From Apostichopus japonicus (lineage: Eukaryota; Echinodermata; Holothuroidea; Aspidochirotida; Stichopodidae), in assembly GCF_037975245.1 (NCBI RefSeq), contig NC_092575.1, forward strand, positions 27,005,841-27,069,840: a stretch of DNA of 64,000 bases, written 5' to 3'. The notes beneath the pieces were generated by a model. It ran no database searches. It saw only the letters and a list, made by a program, of their open reading frames with translations, and was not told where the DNA came from. This document shows, piece after piece, positions 23,244 through 36,300 of this stretch (positions within the stretch are counted from its first letter, which is position 1; each line of letters starts with the position of its first letter). The translations under genes and the position numbers were made by a program.

Positions 23244-24954
23244 GTGTAAATTAGCGGTTTTTGTTAGTTTAGTTCAGTATTATGTGTAATGTACACCAAT
23301 TTCATAAATTTTATGGAATCATCACTTGGAGAGGTTGGTACCTCTTTCCATTTGTACCTCCCAGTCTTATAATTACTGAACAATTCCAAGACAATGATGC
23401 TGGAAGCCATTTCATTTTAATATGTACCAGCGCATTAGCTCTCTGAGGAGTCACATATTATGTAGGTGGAAATATTTTTATCTCAGAAATTTTACTCAAA
23501 TGCTCTGCGCTTCTTTTCATCAGTTAAAATATAACCATCACACCCTGTAAGGCAACTCATATTCTGATTGGAAGGATTCATTTATAGAATCACAGATATT
23601 GAAACTACTAATAAATATTTTCAGTAATATAAAAGAATAATTCTTATGAGATCAATGTGGAAATAAATTTAGCCAAATCATGTATTGGAAGTGGAAAAAG
23701 TTATTGCAGAAATTCTGATAAAATTCACTCAATTTTCAGAATTAATTGAAAAGGATATTACGTTGGTACACAAGTTGATGCTTATAAGAAAGATGAAAAT
23801 ATTGCGCAGTGCACATTGAATGTCCAGTCTCAGTAGCCACCTTTATCTGTTTTACTTTTTTCCTTCTTTTTTGGGGGAGCAAGATACATCAAGTTTTCTT
23901 AAATTGTGATTCCTTTGAAGCTTTTGGCTTTTCAGCCAGTGTACTCTGACTTCCTTAGTGTCAAGAAAATGCAGTTTCAGGTTAAAATGTATTCTGTGAG
24001 TTTATAATTTCAACATATTCTAGGGAATTACAAAGCTGTTTCCAATTCAATTGCCAGGATGATATAACTAATCCTTTGCTGCTTTTGGATACATTCCTCA
24101 GACTTCTCAAAAATATAAAAAGGAGATATCTTTGTGACAAAGCACACTGTCAAGATTTAGTTTTCTTGAAAGTAATACAGAAAAGTTACTGCAGTACTTT
24201 CACACAGACAGCAACTACCACAGGAAGCCCTCAATGACTAGCCAGACTATGTATTTCTTACACTTCTTTCCTACACTAGGCAACGAAATGACCAAAATAT
24301 GTAATAGTTATTGTTATAAATCTTTATCACTAATTGTTTTTGGAATTTATTAGGAACATATGTCAAGGTATATGATAGTGGTAGGAATAAAACATAAGTT
24401 ATAAATATGTTGTTATTTCATTATAACACTACACTGTCATTGAATCTGGCCTTATGCAGACATTGTTTTAATATATCATATTTCAATAATTCAATTTTCG
24501 ATTTTGATTGCAGATTGTATGGTTTGCATGTGTGTTTATTTTGCCATGGATTTTACATGATACTTTTTAGAATACCTGGGCTGCTCTTTTCATTAGATTT
24601 AATGAGGATATTGACATGTTAATTCCAAATTCTGATCCAGTGTTGTTTAAATACTGATAAGACACTTAAAACAATGGCTCTCATTAAGTAGGATCCACAA
24701 AATAGTAAGAATTGGTAATATCCATCAACAAATTTGATTTTTACATTAAACCTAGAAGTTAATTTCTCAGGAGATATTGACAATTCTTCCTGCATTGGCA
24801 AATGTCATGTACATTCTTTATATTAATTTTTGTTGTAAATATGAATGCATTTGACTGTACAGAACTTTAATTTTACAATTTCAGAATGTCAACTTTTGTT
24901 TTCTTACCTTGCTGTTTCATGTATTTTTTTTTACCTCCTGTGAGTGTTGCTTGT

Positions 24955-24960
24955 AATAAA
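24955..24960 (+). terminator. AATAAA polyadenylation signal (BCL7, distal candidate)
   Basis: TTGTAATAAATATGG lies at the end of a long AT-rich stretch that lacks repeats, as a long 3' UTR would. Which signal is used cannot be told from sequence. Confidence 0.35.
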
Positions 24961-26283
24961 TATGGACAACACCAATTGCTTGGTAGTGACCTTTTTCTCT
25001 GTCTACCGTGAATTTGAACCGCTATTTAAGAATAGCGCCCTTGGTCACCATTTTCCACCTCAACTTTGCCAAACATAGTTCCCAATGTGCTTTGAATTTT
25101 TGTAACAATTATTTGGTAGTTTAGATAATCTGCAGTTAATATCTATTGGTTTATGGAAATAGGTTTTAACATTGGGAAAAACTTTGGCTCATACAAAGTG
25201 TTTGAGCCTGACTGTTGTTTTCCACTATAAAATTAAGGTCACCAATGAAACAATAGCTGTCTGTAGTGTATGTCGTTTACTGTCACACATACTGAAACAA
25301 GCTGTTTTCCCAGTTTTTTTAGCATCTTTTCAAAACAAATATCACTGGCAAGAGAATCCTTCCTGAGTCTAGCTATAGACACCTTTCTTCCTACAAAGTT
25401 AATTGATTAATTTTGTACGGGAAAGGGAAATCTCATTAGGAAATGCAACTGTCATTAATTACTTTTTGCAAATTAATTAGCTTAATATATTATAGTCCCA
25501 CGTACAGAAGAAGCAAGCTGCACCCACATGTTTTCATGTAAGTTACAGTAATCCCTCCTTGCCCCGTTCTCAGAATATTAGGCCAGTACGTCGCGATTTG
25601 AACATGCCACAATATAGTTGCATGGAATAACAAGATCCCAAAACGTGCCAATCTTTGCAACTAGTGCAGTTACTTTGTGAAAAATCCTCTAAGTAATATT
25701 ACCGAGAAAGGTTTGTAAAACTTCTATTAAAGACAAAGATGCACCACACTGCTAGTCTCGATGTATTGCCCCTAACGGCGTAAGATTTGGTTGATTGAAT
25801 GTAAACTAGTTTGACTGACTAAATCTTCAAATACTCCAGGAAATTGGATCACAGTGGGTGGTCTCTAATGTCATCTGGGTAAATGCTTTTCAAAAGCTTT
25901 ACTTAGGCAAATATAATCTGAAACCCAATGTATTTGGAACGTCTGCTTAGCTGTCAAAGTTCTCCATACTGAAAATTTCATCAAAATGTATCTTTTTGTA
26001 GAAATAATACTTTTCTCCGCGGATAAATGATTGACAAATTGTAAAGTTACACAAAGACATTTACAGCTGAATTGCCCTGATGACATCATCCATTCTGCTG
26101 TTGTCATGATGTGCATTTCGATTCAGAAAATGTTCAGCAATTTTGCCAATCAATGAACTTCAGCCACGACTAGATCTTTTAAGTTAGCCATCCGCGAATT
26201 GTCGCATGAATCCTCCTGCAATGGATTACAGAAAATCCGTTGAAATATTAGTACTTTCTGGTACAATCGATCTCATCTCCTCC

Positions 26284-26843
26284 CAGTGGCGTCACCAGAC
26301 TTTTCAGTCTGGGGGGGGGGGCACAGGGGGGCACCAGCATTTGATGGGGGCACTTAGATGGATACGGATCGCCGTGCTGGGGGAGGGGTCTAAGGGAAAA
26401 TTTTTGCATACGGAGGATGGGCTAGATGCAAATGGTGCCACATTTGATGCTAAATTCGATCTGAAGATATCTCCAGAAATTGCTATTTTTGAGGTAATGA
26501 TTTTAACAACGCGCAGAATTTTGCAGAGGATATGAACCACATGCTGTCGATATTATGCCTATCAATATTAACCCTATCAATAGAACCTACATTTGTTGAA
26601 TTAATGTGTGCATGACCCCGACTCCTTTCTTGTCCTTCTCGTTTTCTCCCATTATCCGAAAATATGAATTACTGTGCTTCTTTGTCTTTATGAAAAACCA
26701 ACTCAGATGATGGGAGTTGAATATAACAAAATATATATATATTTTTTTACCAACCCAAATCTCAGATGGGGGGCACTCGGGGGCACTAGGTTTTCCAGGG
26801 GGCACGTGCCCCCTGGCCCCCCTCCCCCTTGGCGACGCCACTG
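26284..26843. mobile_element. Non-autonomous hAT-type transposon with perfect 8-bp target duplication
   Basis: The element begins CAGTGGCGTCACCAG and ends with the complement of CAGTGGCGTCGCCAA. It is flanked by TCTCCTCC on both sides (26276-26283 and 26844-26851). A CAGTG terminus and an 8-bp duplication are hallmarks of the hAT superfamily. At 560 bp with only spurious frames it encodes no transposase. G-rich blocks at the left end (near 26310) face C-rich blocks at the right, including a GGGGGCACGTGCCCCC palindrome near 26799-26814. Confidence 0.85.
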
Positions 26844-27326
26844 TCTCCTCCCCCACTCTGGACCACTGTTGCCTTTACTTAGTCCTTTCTGGTTAGAGAA
26901 TGTTATTGGTATGCGGCTAATTGACAGTAATTTGAGCGTAAAATGGCACATGAATTGGGGGGGGGGGGGAGGTTGAACAGATTGTAATTTATGGTTCCCC
27001 CACGACTTTATTTGCAGATTTACTGCAGTAAATTTGACTTTTTTTCTCTCTCTCTCTCTTTCTCCCCTCCTCCCCCCCCCCCCCCGGGTTCATTTAGTTC
27101 CGACACGATATTACCTGATGTTCTGATACTTTGTTCAGAAACTGTGTGAGGTAAGACAACACAAAGACATTTCAACCAAAGCAAGGAATAAGGTAAAATA
27201 CTTCCATTCTTAACCGAGCTTCTCAAAGCTCTTTTGTTGTAGTTTCGGAAATGTGGAAATGAGCTATTGAAGTTCATGTGAATCTATCAGGTATAAATAT
27301 ACAGCGGTACACCCGAAAAAGTCAAA

Positions 27327-30300
27327 ATGGCTGCCAACACTGAGGTAAGTATCCACACGTGGATTTTAAATGATTTAATTCGAACGCACACTCAGATGGA
27401 GATATGACATCTCTTATATCATTTTTACAGGTTATGCGGGTATTAAAGGCCGTTGTAACAAAAGTTACTACATCAAAGCTGACAGAAAGAAGGACAATTC
27501 TTACCGATGCCGTGGACTGTTTAACTTCAACACAAATTGGTATGTTGAGTTACACAATGCCAGTAGCCTATATTATGCATTCGTACGTATACTTACTGTA
27601 CACTGCATTTGAACAACTTTTTGTTCACCAAATCGTATGTGCAGTAGAAATTTAATCACGCAACTATTAGTTGATATTTACTGGTAGTTTGTTCATCCTA
27701 CTTGTTTCGAACTCTGAGAGCCAGGTTCTTCCAGTTTTCAAGTAGACCTAGACTAGCAATTAGTTAACAGATGTTACTCAATTGGAGAGGCTTTGGCTTC
27801 TCAAATGTACCACACTGTGTGTTACTGTTAAGCCCGGGTCACATCTGCGCAATTCAACACGCGATTCAACTCGCAACTAAAATCACGCGCATCAGAAAAG
27901 TTGCTTCTGAGAAGTTGCGCTGATTAGGACATTGCTCTATTGCAAATCAACCCAATTATTGACGGCGCAACTTTTATTGCGCAACAAGTTGATACCCGTG
28001 TCAAACTTCAATTGTATTGCGAGTTGAATCGCGTGTTGAATCGCGCAGATGTGACCCGGGCTTTAGTGTCAGAAGGTTGTGAAAGATGTAGTTCAGAATA
28101 ATAGTTCAATCTAAGGCATTGTTCAGGTAACTGTGGTGATGTGTTTTAGCTTATCCATTGTTAGGAAGACAAACTGTCAGAGGTCATCATCTCTAGTTTC
28201 AGAAAAATTGTAGATAAAATGTTTGTTAGAATGCCTTTTCTCAGTGTTGCACAGGTACAGTATGTAATGATGTGCTTGAGTTTGTTGTACTTTCAAACAC
28301 TGTCATTGGACTAAGAATCCTCTGTGAACTTTATTTTGAAAATTGCAACAGGATTTAAAGTTTTTAACTAACACAAAGTGCCTTGATGCAGACTTTCTGT
28401 CTTCATCCATATATTTTCTTTCTTTTTTCTACTTAGCGAATTATACTAGTAAACATAATTAGGCTATAACATTACAGGCAATCATCTTGCTTTAGCCTAC
28501 ATTAGTGGTTTGAATTTCATTAGTCTTGGTCTTGGTCTTGGTGTGATACTGCACAAATCGCCCCTGATGTGGCTGTTGACGTGCAGTCCTCCAAGCTGGC
28601 TAATGGTGCTGCTGACTTCCCAGCATTATCTTGAAGGAGGCAGTGTTTGGTGCTGATTTTAGATCAGGTGGGAGTGCGTTCCACTGAGGAATGGTGGGAG
28701 GATAAAGTGAATATTTATAACAGTTCTTTTGAGCTTGAGGAATTTTATAATTTAAACTGTGAGATTGACGTGTAGATGGTTTTTCTTGGTCTTCAAGAAG
28801 GTTATTTATGTTGCTTGGGATCAGGCTACTCCATGCTATGTTTGGTTATTTTACATCTTACAGAATCAGGAAAAAAATTACATATATATATATCCTTGTG
28901 ATGAAACACTACAGGGTGTCCATAAACTGTGATAATATGGAGTGCAAGCTAAATCTCATGACATTCATCATTATTTATTTATTGTTAGATTATTAGACAA
29001 GCTAAAATGTCTTCATTTTCAGTAATACCAGACAATGCTGTGAAAGGATTGGTGTCCAGTTTATCAACATCCATCCATTTATATAGAGATACCCTCTCCA
29101 GAAAACAAGTCCAAGCAATCCTAGAGTGTCTCCTTGACAAGGAACAGGAAGCAGCAGTCAAAGCTATCTTAGGTGTGCTGTGCCGGTTTGCTGAAGAACA
29201 ACGAAACCGTGCAAAATGGTGAGATAAATTCACAAATAATATCCCATTAAGGTGTCTTTATGAAGGTCTGCCATATTGGTTGCCAATTTCTGCATGTTAA
29301 AAGATTGCTATAAGTTCCAGAAGTATTTTCTGCCAGGTTCTGGCCCTCGTAGTTATTCCCATACATTGAGAAGCACTCAGCTAGACAAATGTTTCAATGA
29401 GGAAAAATGCTTTTACGGTGGCAGTAAAATGCCATTTAAAGTTAAAGCATGAGTGACTATTAATTGAGATTCTAGCATACTTGGGGGCCAATACTGATAA
29501 CCTTGAAGGAAGCACCTGTATATTCATTGCTTGGTGTCTCATATCTTATCAAACATTTTGAAGAGATAAGCAATGCTGCATTTTGGTAATATGATATTTG
29601 TAGACACAAGAAAAAGTTACCTAAAGTGAAAGTCCAAACCTGCAAACAGTACAATAATAATATATAGCGCAACTTACAATAAAGTCTCGCCGCACTGTAC
29701 AAAAGGAAAGTGAAAGATATGTACACAATATACAATAAGAGTAAACATAACAATTACAGTATAACAATGAAAACAGATGTGTCTTCAAAACAGTTTTGAA
29801 CATCTCCACAGACACAACATTCTTTATGCTGAGTTGGAGTTGATTCCAAAGGAGGGTATTTATATGTAACCTGTTTATGAGATGAAACCACATTTTCCCA
29901 CTTATTCTAGCAATTCAAAGTTCATTTGGTACCTATCAAGATGACTCCTGTGGAAAGAAACTTCACAATTGAAATTTTGAACCCAATTTACCGATCTCAT
30001 CATTTTAAAATTTTGGACACAATTTCCCAAGCTCATCAGTTTAGTCTTCTCTACAGGGAGTGAATTACACCATATTGCTTGATTCATTGTTTCTCTTCAC
30101 TATCTTACAGTGGTGGTCATGGCACAGCTGCCTATGTAGCACTGGGATGGACGTTTGTACTGATACGAAAGGTTTTCGCTGAAGAATCGAAGCAGCAAGG
30201 TTCAGAATGGAAGCGACTTGTAAGTGATTGGGAAGGGTCATGGTAAATATAGGGAATGACCAGTACAAATGTGAGATTTATTCCATCTTGTGTGCAGCAA

Positions 30301-33300
30301 ACAGGCACATATATACTATGGTGACAGTGTTAACCACTCACATCTGAATTTCATGGATAAGAAACATGCAAACAGTAGTGTAAATTGGAAAATGACAAGA
30401 TTTTATTTTCACTGTCATTTATGTGCTTGTTGATCTCATCTACCAGAAGACATGCTTCATCTTACCATATCATGTAAAACAGGAATTCATGCAACATGAA
30501 ATTAGATTGTTGTAAATTAATTTCAATAATATCAGGCTTAGCAATAATTTCCTAATGTTAATCCTATTTTGGTTTCTTTTTTCATTTTGATGTCTCATGA
30601 AGACATAACTGCATTAATCTCAGTGCTTCAAACTATCATCTCCTGTGTCACACTTATTCCATTATCTATCAGGTTTTCAGAGTTATAATTGACTGTTTAT
30701 GGTTCTTTTCTCAGGTGGAATGTCAGAGTGGTCTTGCCGCCGCTGCTCTTAACAGTAGGAGACGATCCATCCGGCAAGCAACTTACCAAAAGCTCAGGAA
30801 ATCCTGGAAACGGGTAAATATCTTATAAATATGGAGCTCACCGAAAATCAGCTCACAAAGCTAAATAGTAAGAAATTGCAGTTTGGGAAAATATAGGAGA
30901 AATGTTCCAAAAGAATTCCACAGAATAGACAATCTTTATTCTTTACTGAACATTTTCTTGCTTGTTTTTTCTTTAAGACTCCCAGCCTTTGGAGTAATAC
31001 AATATCGGTACTGGAAGAGCTGGAACCATCTGCACATCAACTCTGTATGGTCAGCCTGTTGGTTCGTTCATCACAGGAGAAAAAGTCCCAGTCATCACAG
31101 GATTTCCAGAAAAAGATATTTGTTGATGGCTTCATTAAGATCACACTCGGTGGTAAACAAAAGCCTCCTCTGTACTTACTGGTATGTCAATATTCAATCT
31201 TCACTTTTTGAAACAATTTTTTCACCCTGATAAACTAAAGGTTAAAATTTTTTGGCCTAGAATGAATGGGGTTCAAACCAGTGACATTAGGATTAAATTT
31301 CTGTGTCCTGTCAACAGAGTTTGGTTCCCCCCACCCCTGCCCTTAGTTGGGGTGGGGGGAACCAAATACAGCTGCCATTACTTTGCTGAGGAATGCTAGT
31401 TAGAGGCCACATACATGCACACCATGTAGCCAGAGTTCACACTTGAGTTTCATTAGACGCAATCTAGAAAGGAACAGGGAAGGGATTTCAAGAGAAATGT
31501 TTTTGTTTTTTAATGTTCATAGTACCATATTTTATCATTCGTAACTGCATGGATACTCAGCTGAAATTCATGTCTTTAAACCTATTAGTTTGAGACACAA
31601 CATAAAATGCTATGATCAATGTGATGATTCAATGTTTCATATTTTTGTTTTTTTGATAGTTTCTGTTTTCCTAATGTTATCTTTTTTTCTCCAGGAATGT
31701 TGCAATTATTTTCTTCAAAGTTTGACACATGATGAATTTAAGGACAAAATGCTACCTGCTATTAACAAAGGATTGCTGAGAAGCCCAGAAAATGTTCTTC
31801 AAGGTAAAGGTTGTTTTATTTCTGTCTTATATGGCTTCCCATAGGTTGAATGTAGGCTTACTAAAATTTTCAGATGTAAGGATATTATAAACAAAACCTG
31901 CTGGTTCCGTTTATATACATAAAACAGACTATTAAGTCGATAAGGAAAATCTAAGATTAAAACTACATTTGTAACGCAGAGCAAGAAAAGAAAAAGAAAA
32001 AATGATTGTTCCAACTCACTCATCTCAAATTGATAGTTTGTCTCGTTGCTAAGATATATGAATGGTTTGTCAAGTTTTATTAAGATATGCGCATTATGCA
32101 ATGGTGTTTGATGTCATATGCCTTTCTGTGTTTTTCATTGTTTTTTGTTTCTGAATAGAAACAGTAGAATGGTCAGGTCAGTTCCCACATAATATATTAT
32201 AATATTACAGATGACAGTTTTTCTCCTACAATAACTGCTTCAGTCAAACTTGCTGAAAACTGACATCTAATTTCTCCTTTTTTTCATTTTTAGCCGTCAA
32301 TTACATCATTGCTGGTGTCAGTCTAGACTTGAGCCAGTACTCTCTGGACCTGGCCAAGAGCATAGCAAGTAAGTTTTATTTTTAAGTCCCCTCCCCCTCT
32401 CCCTCTCCCCCTGCCCCTCCCTCCATATCTTTCCACTATCCTGGATCTTTGACTGGATATTTTTTTGTTTCTACCACCATTACTATCTTTGTACTGGTTG
32501 ACATCATTGTTTAATTACACTAACCTAGCAATTATGAACTCAGCATCAGGAATTTTACATTTCTTTTGTTCACCTTCATGTGGACTGTCATTGTAATCAA
32601 TTTATATTGTAGCCAATGAATTACAATGATGATATATTTTATTAATATTCAAATTGAACTTGGTTGTTGGAATATTTCTTTCATGATTTGAGAATTCAGT
32701 GCAGTCTTTACTATCCCCCTTTCCCCCACCCCTAACCCTCCTTTGACCTACTGGCTAAGTGAAATGAAATAATAATTTGCAAAAAACAGTGTTTTATTTT
32801 AGGAAATGTTAAATAATTCTCTTAACTAAAGTGATCTTGTACGATGAACCAATCTACAGTAGTTAAAACATTAATATCAATTCTATTATGATTTTAACAT
32901 TATGACATTTTACTCCTTTGAAACTCCACAGCTCAACTTCACAGCAAAGATGAAAAACTGCAACAGATAGCAGAAGCTGCCAGCTACAGTTTGGCCAAAC
33001 AGTGCAGTGACTCGGAAGCGGTTGAAAATGTGGCCAAGCATTTCATCGCAGTCCTTGGCGGTGAGTTTAAAGACATACCCTAAATGAAGTGATATAATTG
33101 TGCAATAGATTTAAATGTGGCCAAGCATTTCATAGCAGTCGTTGACGGTGAGTTAACAGACATACCATAAATGAGGTAGTATAATTGTGCAAAAGATTTA
33201 ATTGTCATTGAAAACTGATTCAATTTATTAAAATGTCGTTGACCGTAGCAATACAGTCTGTTATGTTTTCATCACTTGATGGTGTTGTTTGCTATTAACT

Positions 33301-36300
33301 TCATTGTTTTCGATACTCATGTATTCTTTTTTATCTCCCCGTGGAATGATATGAAAGCATAACTTTTTCATCTAGCCGACATTAATAGCAACATGCATGA
33401 TTCTGTCTGCAGGATCAGAGGGGAAGTTAGCCCTACCACCAGAGAGAATGGGTGTGTTATCCGGGGTCAAAGGTCTCAGTAACAGCGGCATCATGGGAAG
33501 CTCTTCCCAGCAGACCATCGCTACTTCTGTTTGTGATATGATCATACCTTATCTGAAGCAGGAAGGTAAAGCAGCCCTTTAATATTATGTTCTGAATATG
33601 CATCAGCATGGTGTATTAATTAATTAACATTAATTGGTAATACTGGTGCAGAAATGCTTGTCAGGTGACTACAAACTGTATTGCTTCAAGTTTATTTGTC
33701 CTAAGAAGTGGTTCATAGTCAATGGTCCATATGTTAATACAATCTTCTCTCTGAACGTATCCTTTGGGGTATCGTTTTGTTGGTTTTGTTCCACAGTACA
33801 TGAGGGTACCCTGGTTTATGCCATTGAAGTTCTCTCGCAGTGGTGCACCAAATTCTCATCTCAGGTCCCACCGACCCTCACAGACTGGATCGAGAAAGCC
33901 TTCGCTCTAAAACAGACAACCACAGCAGTCCGTAATGCATACTTCCAGTGTATGCTAGTCCTTTACAAAGGTGAGTGAATTGACCATGGCGAGAATCAAT
34001 ATTTGTTGAAAAAAATAATATTTTTATATTGTTACAAATAATATTTTTATAACAGATTCTGAGATCTCTCTCCTGCTTTTAGGGTTATAAAAAAGTTATA
34101 AAAATTATAAAAGATTTGAAATTCAAGTAGACTTGGGCAAGTTTTAAAGAAACTAAATGATTTTCATGCTATGCTTCTTTCTGCTCAGAAGGCAGAAATA
34201 TTAGTTACGGAATATAATCTGAACATTCAGTTCTTAATTGGAATCTCACATTATTATCACAGTTAGGGCTAATTGTAAGGATGTCATATAGAAATTGCAT
34301 GTCAAATGAACAAAAAGGAACACAAATTTCCTAACGAATATAATCCACAAAGAAGAACATTTTGTAAGGGTATTTCCTAGCATGGGTGTAGTTAATTTAG
34401 TGTTAATCTTGTAAGACATTAACTGCATAATACATGTAGACATGAACAGGGGTACATTATCCTTAGGAAAGTATAAGCATGACATTTGAGCTCTAAATAA
34501 ATAAATAAATAAATAATAAAGACATTCAAAACTGAAATTGAGTGTAAAACCATTTTCGGTGTTTGTCTGTGGTCACAATTGATATCTGGAGGCACACCTA
34601 TATAATTTTAGTGTAATGATGTAAAATGCATGTATCAACTCCGCTATTGCCAAGTTTCAGTTGTATTTCCTTCTATCCTATCACATAAGCTATATGAGAA
34701 GCTGGTGCTTCAGCCTAACAGAGTGAACATGACTCGCTTTTTTAGCTAGAACTTTCCTGATGGGAACATTTCAGGATTTTGCCATGATTGAATTCACCAG
34801 CAATTAATGCTTTCTTTTGTATTGTCAGGTGATAACCTTATAGAAGGAGTCAAATTGATACCTGTAATGAAACAGTCTGTGGAGAAAGCTAAACAGCAAC
34901 CAAACCAGGTTGCCATAGTGATGGAAGGTTTCTCAGCAGCCTGTTGTCTAGCACAGATAGCATTGGCTGATGTTGGTGCAGGTATGTATAAAACAAAACA
35001 AATCTAGATGGCAAATTCTCCTTAGTTAAATAAACAATATGGCACACCATGGACTTCATAGGTATTATCTGTTAGTTTGGTCTTATGTTCTGTAGTTTAT
35101 TGTTCCTATCAATTTAGTCAAGCTCGTTGGTTAGTATTATTATAATAGCAATTCAGTCAGTTTTTGCTTATGTTATAATAGTTAGTGATCAACTTTTAAT
35201 AGATAAATCCTAGCAGCAGTTTGTCATTCAACAAGCAATTCATTATTTAATGATTCACATATCTGTTCTGACAGATTTGTGTCTTTCAAATATAGCATGA
35301 ATGGCAAATATGTCTAGATGAACTCTGAATGAACTACAAGCTTTGTTAAACTCTGTCAGTGTGTATAGCACACATACTTGTGGAAAATCTATTTCCCATA
35401 AACCTATGCAAGAGTTGACCAAATACATCCCAACAAGCTGTATAAAACTTAATGGCTTTTGAGTTTTGTTTGTAAACATCAAATGTCAACATTATATTCA
35501 TGAGATGTTAGATATTTGGTTTCATCAATTATAAGTTCAGTATAAGTTTATTATAAAAGTAATACTTTTATAGTTTTTGTTAAAATGATTATTATTATGA
35601 TTGAACTCGATCTGAAAGAGGAAATTATACTTCAAAAATCTGTAGTGATAAAATATTTTCTGGTATGCTTTCTGATGGTGATTTTATTTATGTTTAGCAA
35701 TGTTTGTCTTGTTTTTTTTTTCAAATCTACAGAGGAAAAGGTGTCCTTTCTATGGCCTCTCCTGGATAGCACACAAATGTTTACTGCAGAAAAGTTCCTT
35801 CAGACCATCTCAGAGGAAGGTCAGTAATTAAGTAAAAGTGATAAATATATTTTTTTGGAATGTTTAAGTTGGAATTATTAACTTTGGAATGCCAATTGTG
35901 TATGTGGAAAGAAAAAGGACTCTACCCATGAGCAGACCCTGTTAGTTGGACTAGCTAGGCATAGGCAACGTACATTTACAGATGAGTATCCAACATTCAG
36001 TAGGCTAACAAGAAACCTAATGTCCAGTGAGTTTGTTTGCATTCTAAGGACATTTTGAAGTCAGTATAGCTGACACTGTGAAAAGTGGGTAGACCTGATA
36101 TTTCAAAAAGGAAAATGTTACCAGGTCTCATTCTTGGCATGTGGATGCCCCTTAGTAAGCTGAAGTTGGTGAATTCTCTCGTTGGAGGTCAAAGGTTATA
36201 TCTACGATGTTCACTCAATATTGTAATAGTAATGCTGAAGTTGCATCAATGATGTAGGTTGTTTTAGTATTTCTTTGTTAAAGTCTTTTTTCTAAACTTT

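Larger units (their letters stand above)
23175..27326. other. BCL7 3' region and intergenic DNA up to GCN1
   Basis: An early AATAAA occurs at 23238-23243 and another at 24955-24960, so BCL7 may have a short and a 1.8-kb 3' UTR form. From 25000 to 26275 nothing beyond short random frames was seen. A hAT-type MITE occupies 26284-26843. After it come a 12-base G run near 26957, a (TC)n tract near 27045-27065, a C run near 27075, and then the GCN1 promoter and 5' UTR. Confidence 0.6.

Noticed and set aside
28540-30060. Stretches resembling old dispersed repeats (for example around 28560-28760 and 29640-29890)
   Set aside because: They have the feel of relic LINE or SINE sequence, but no terminus, target duplication or coding motif could be identified.
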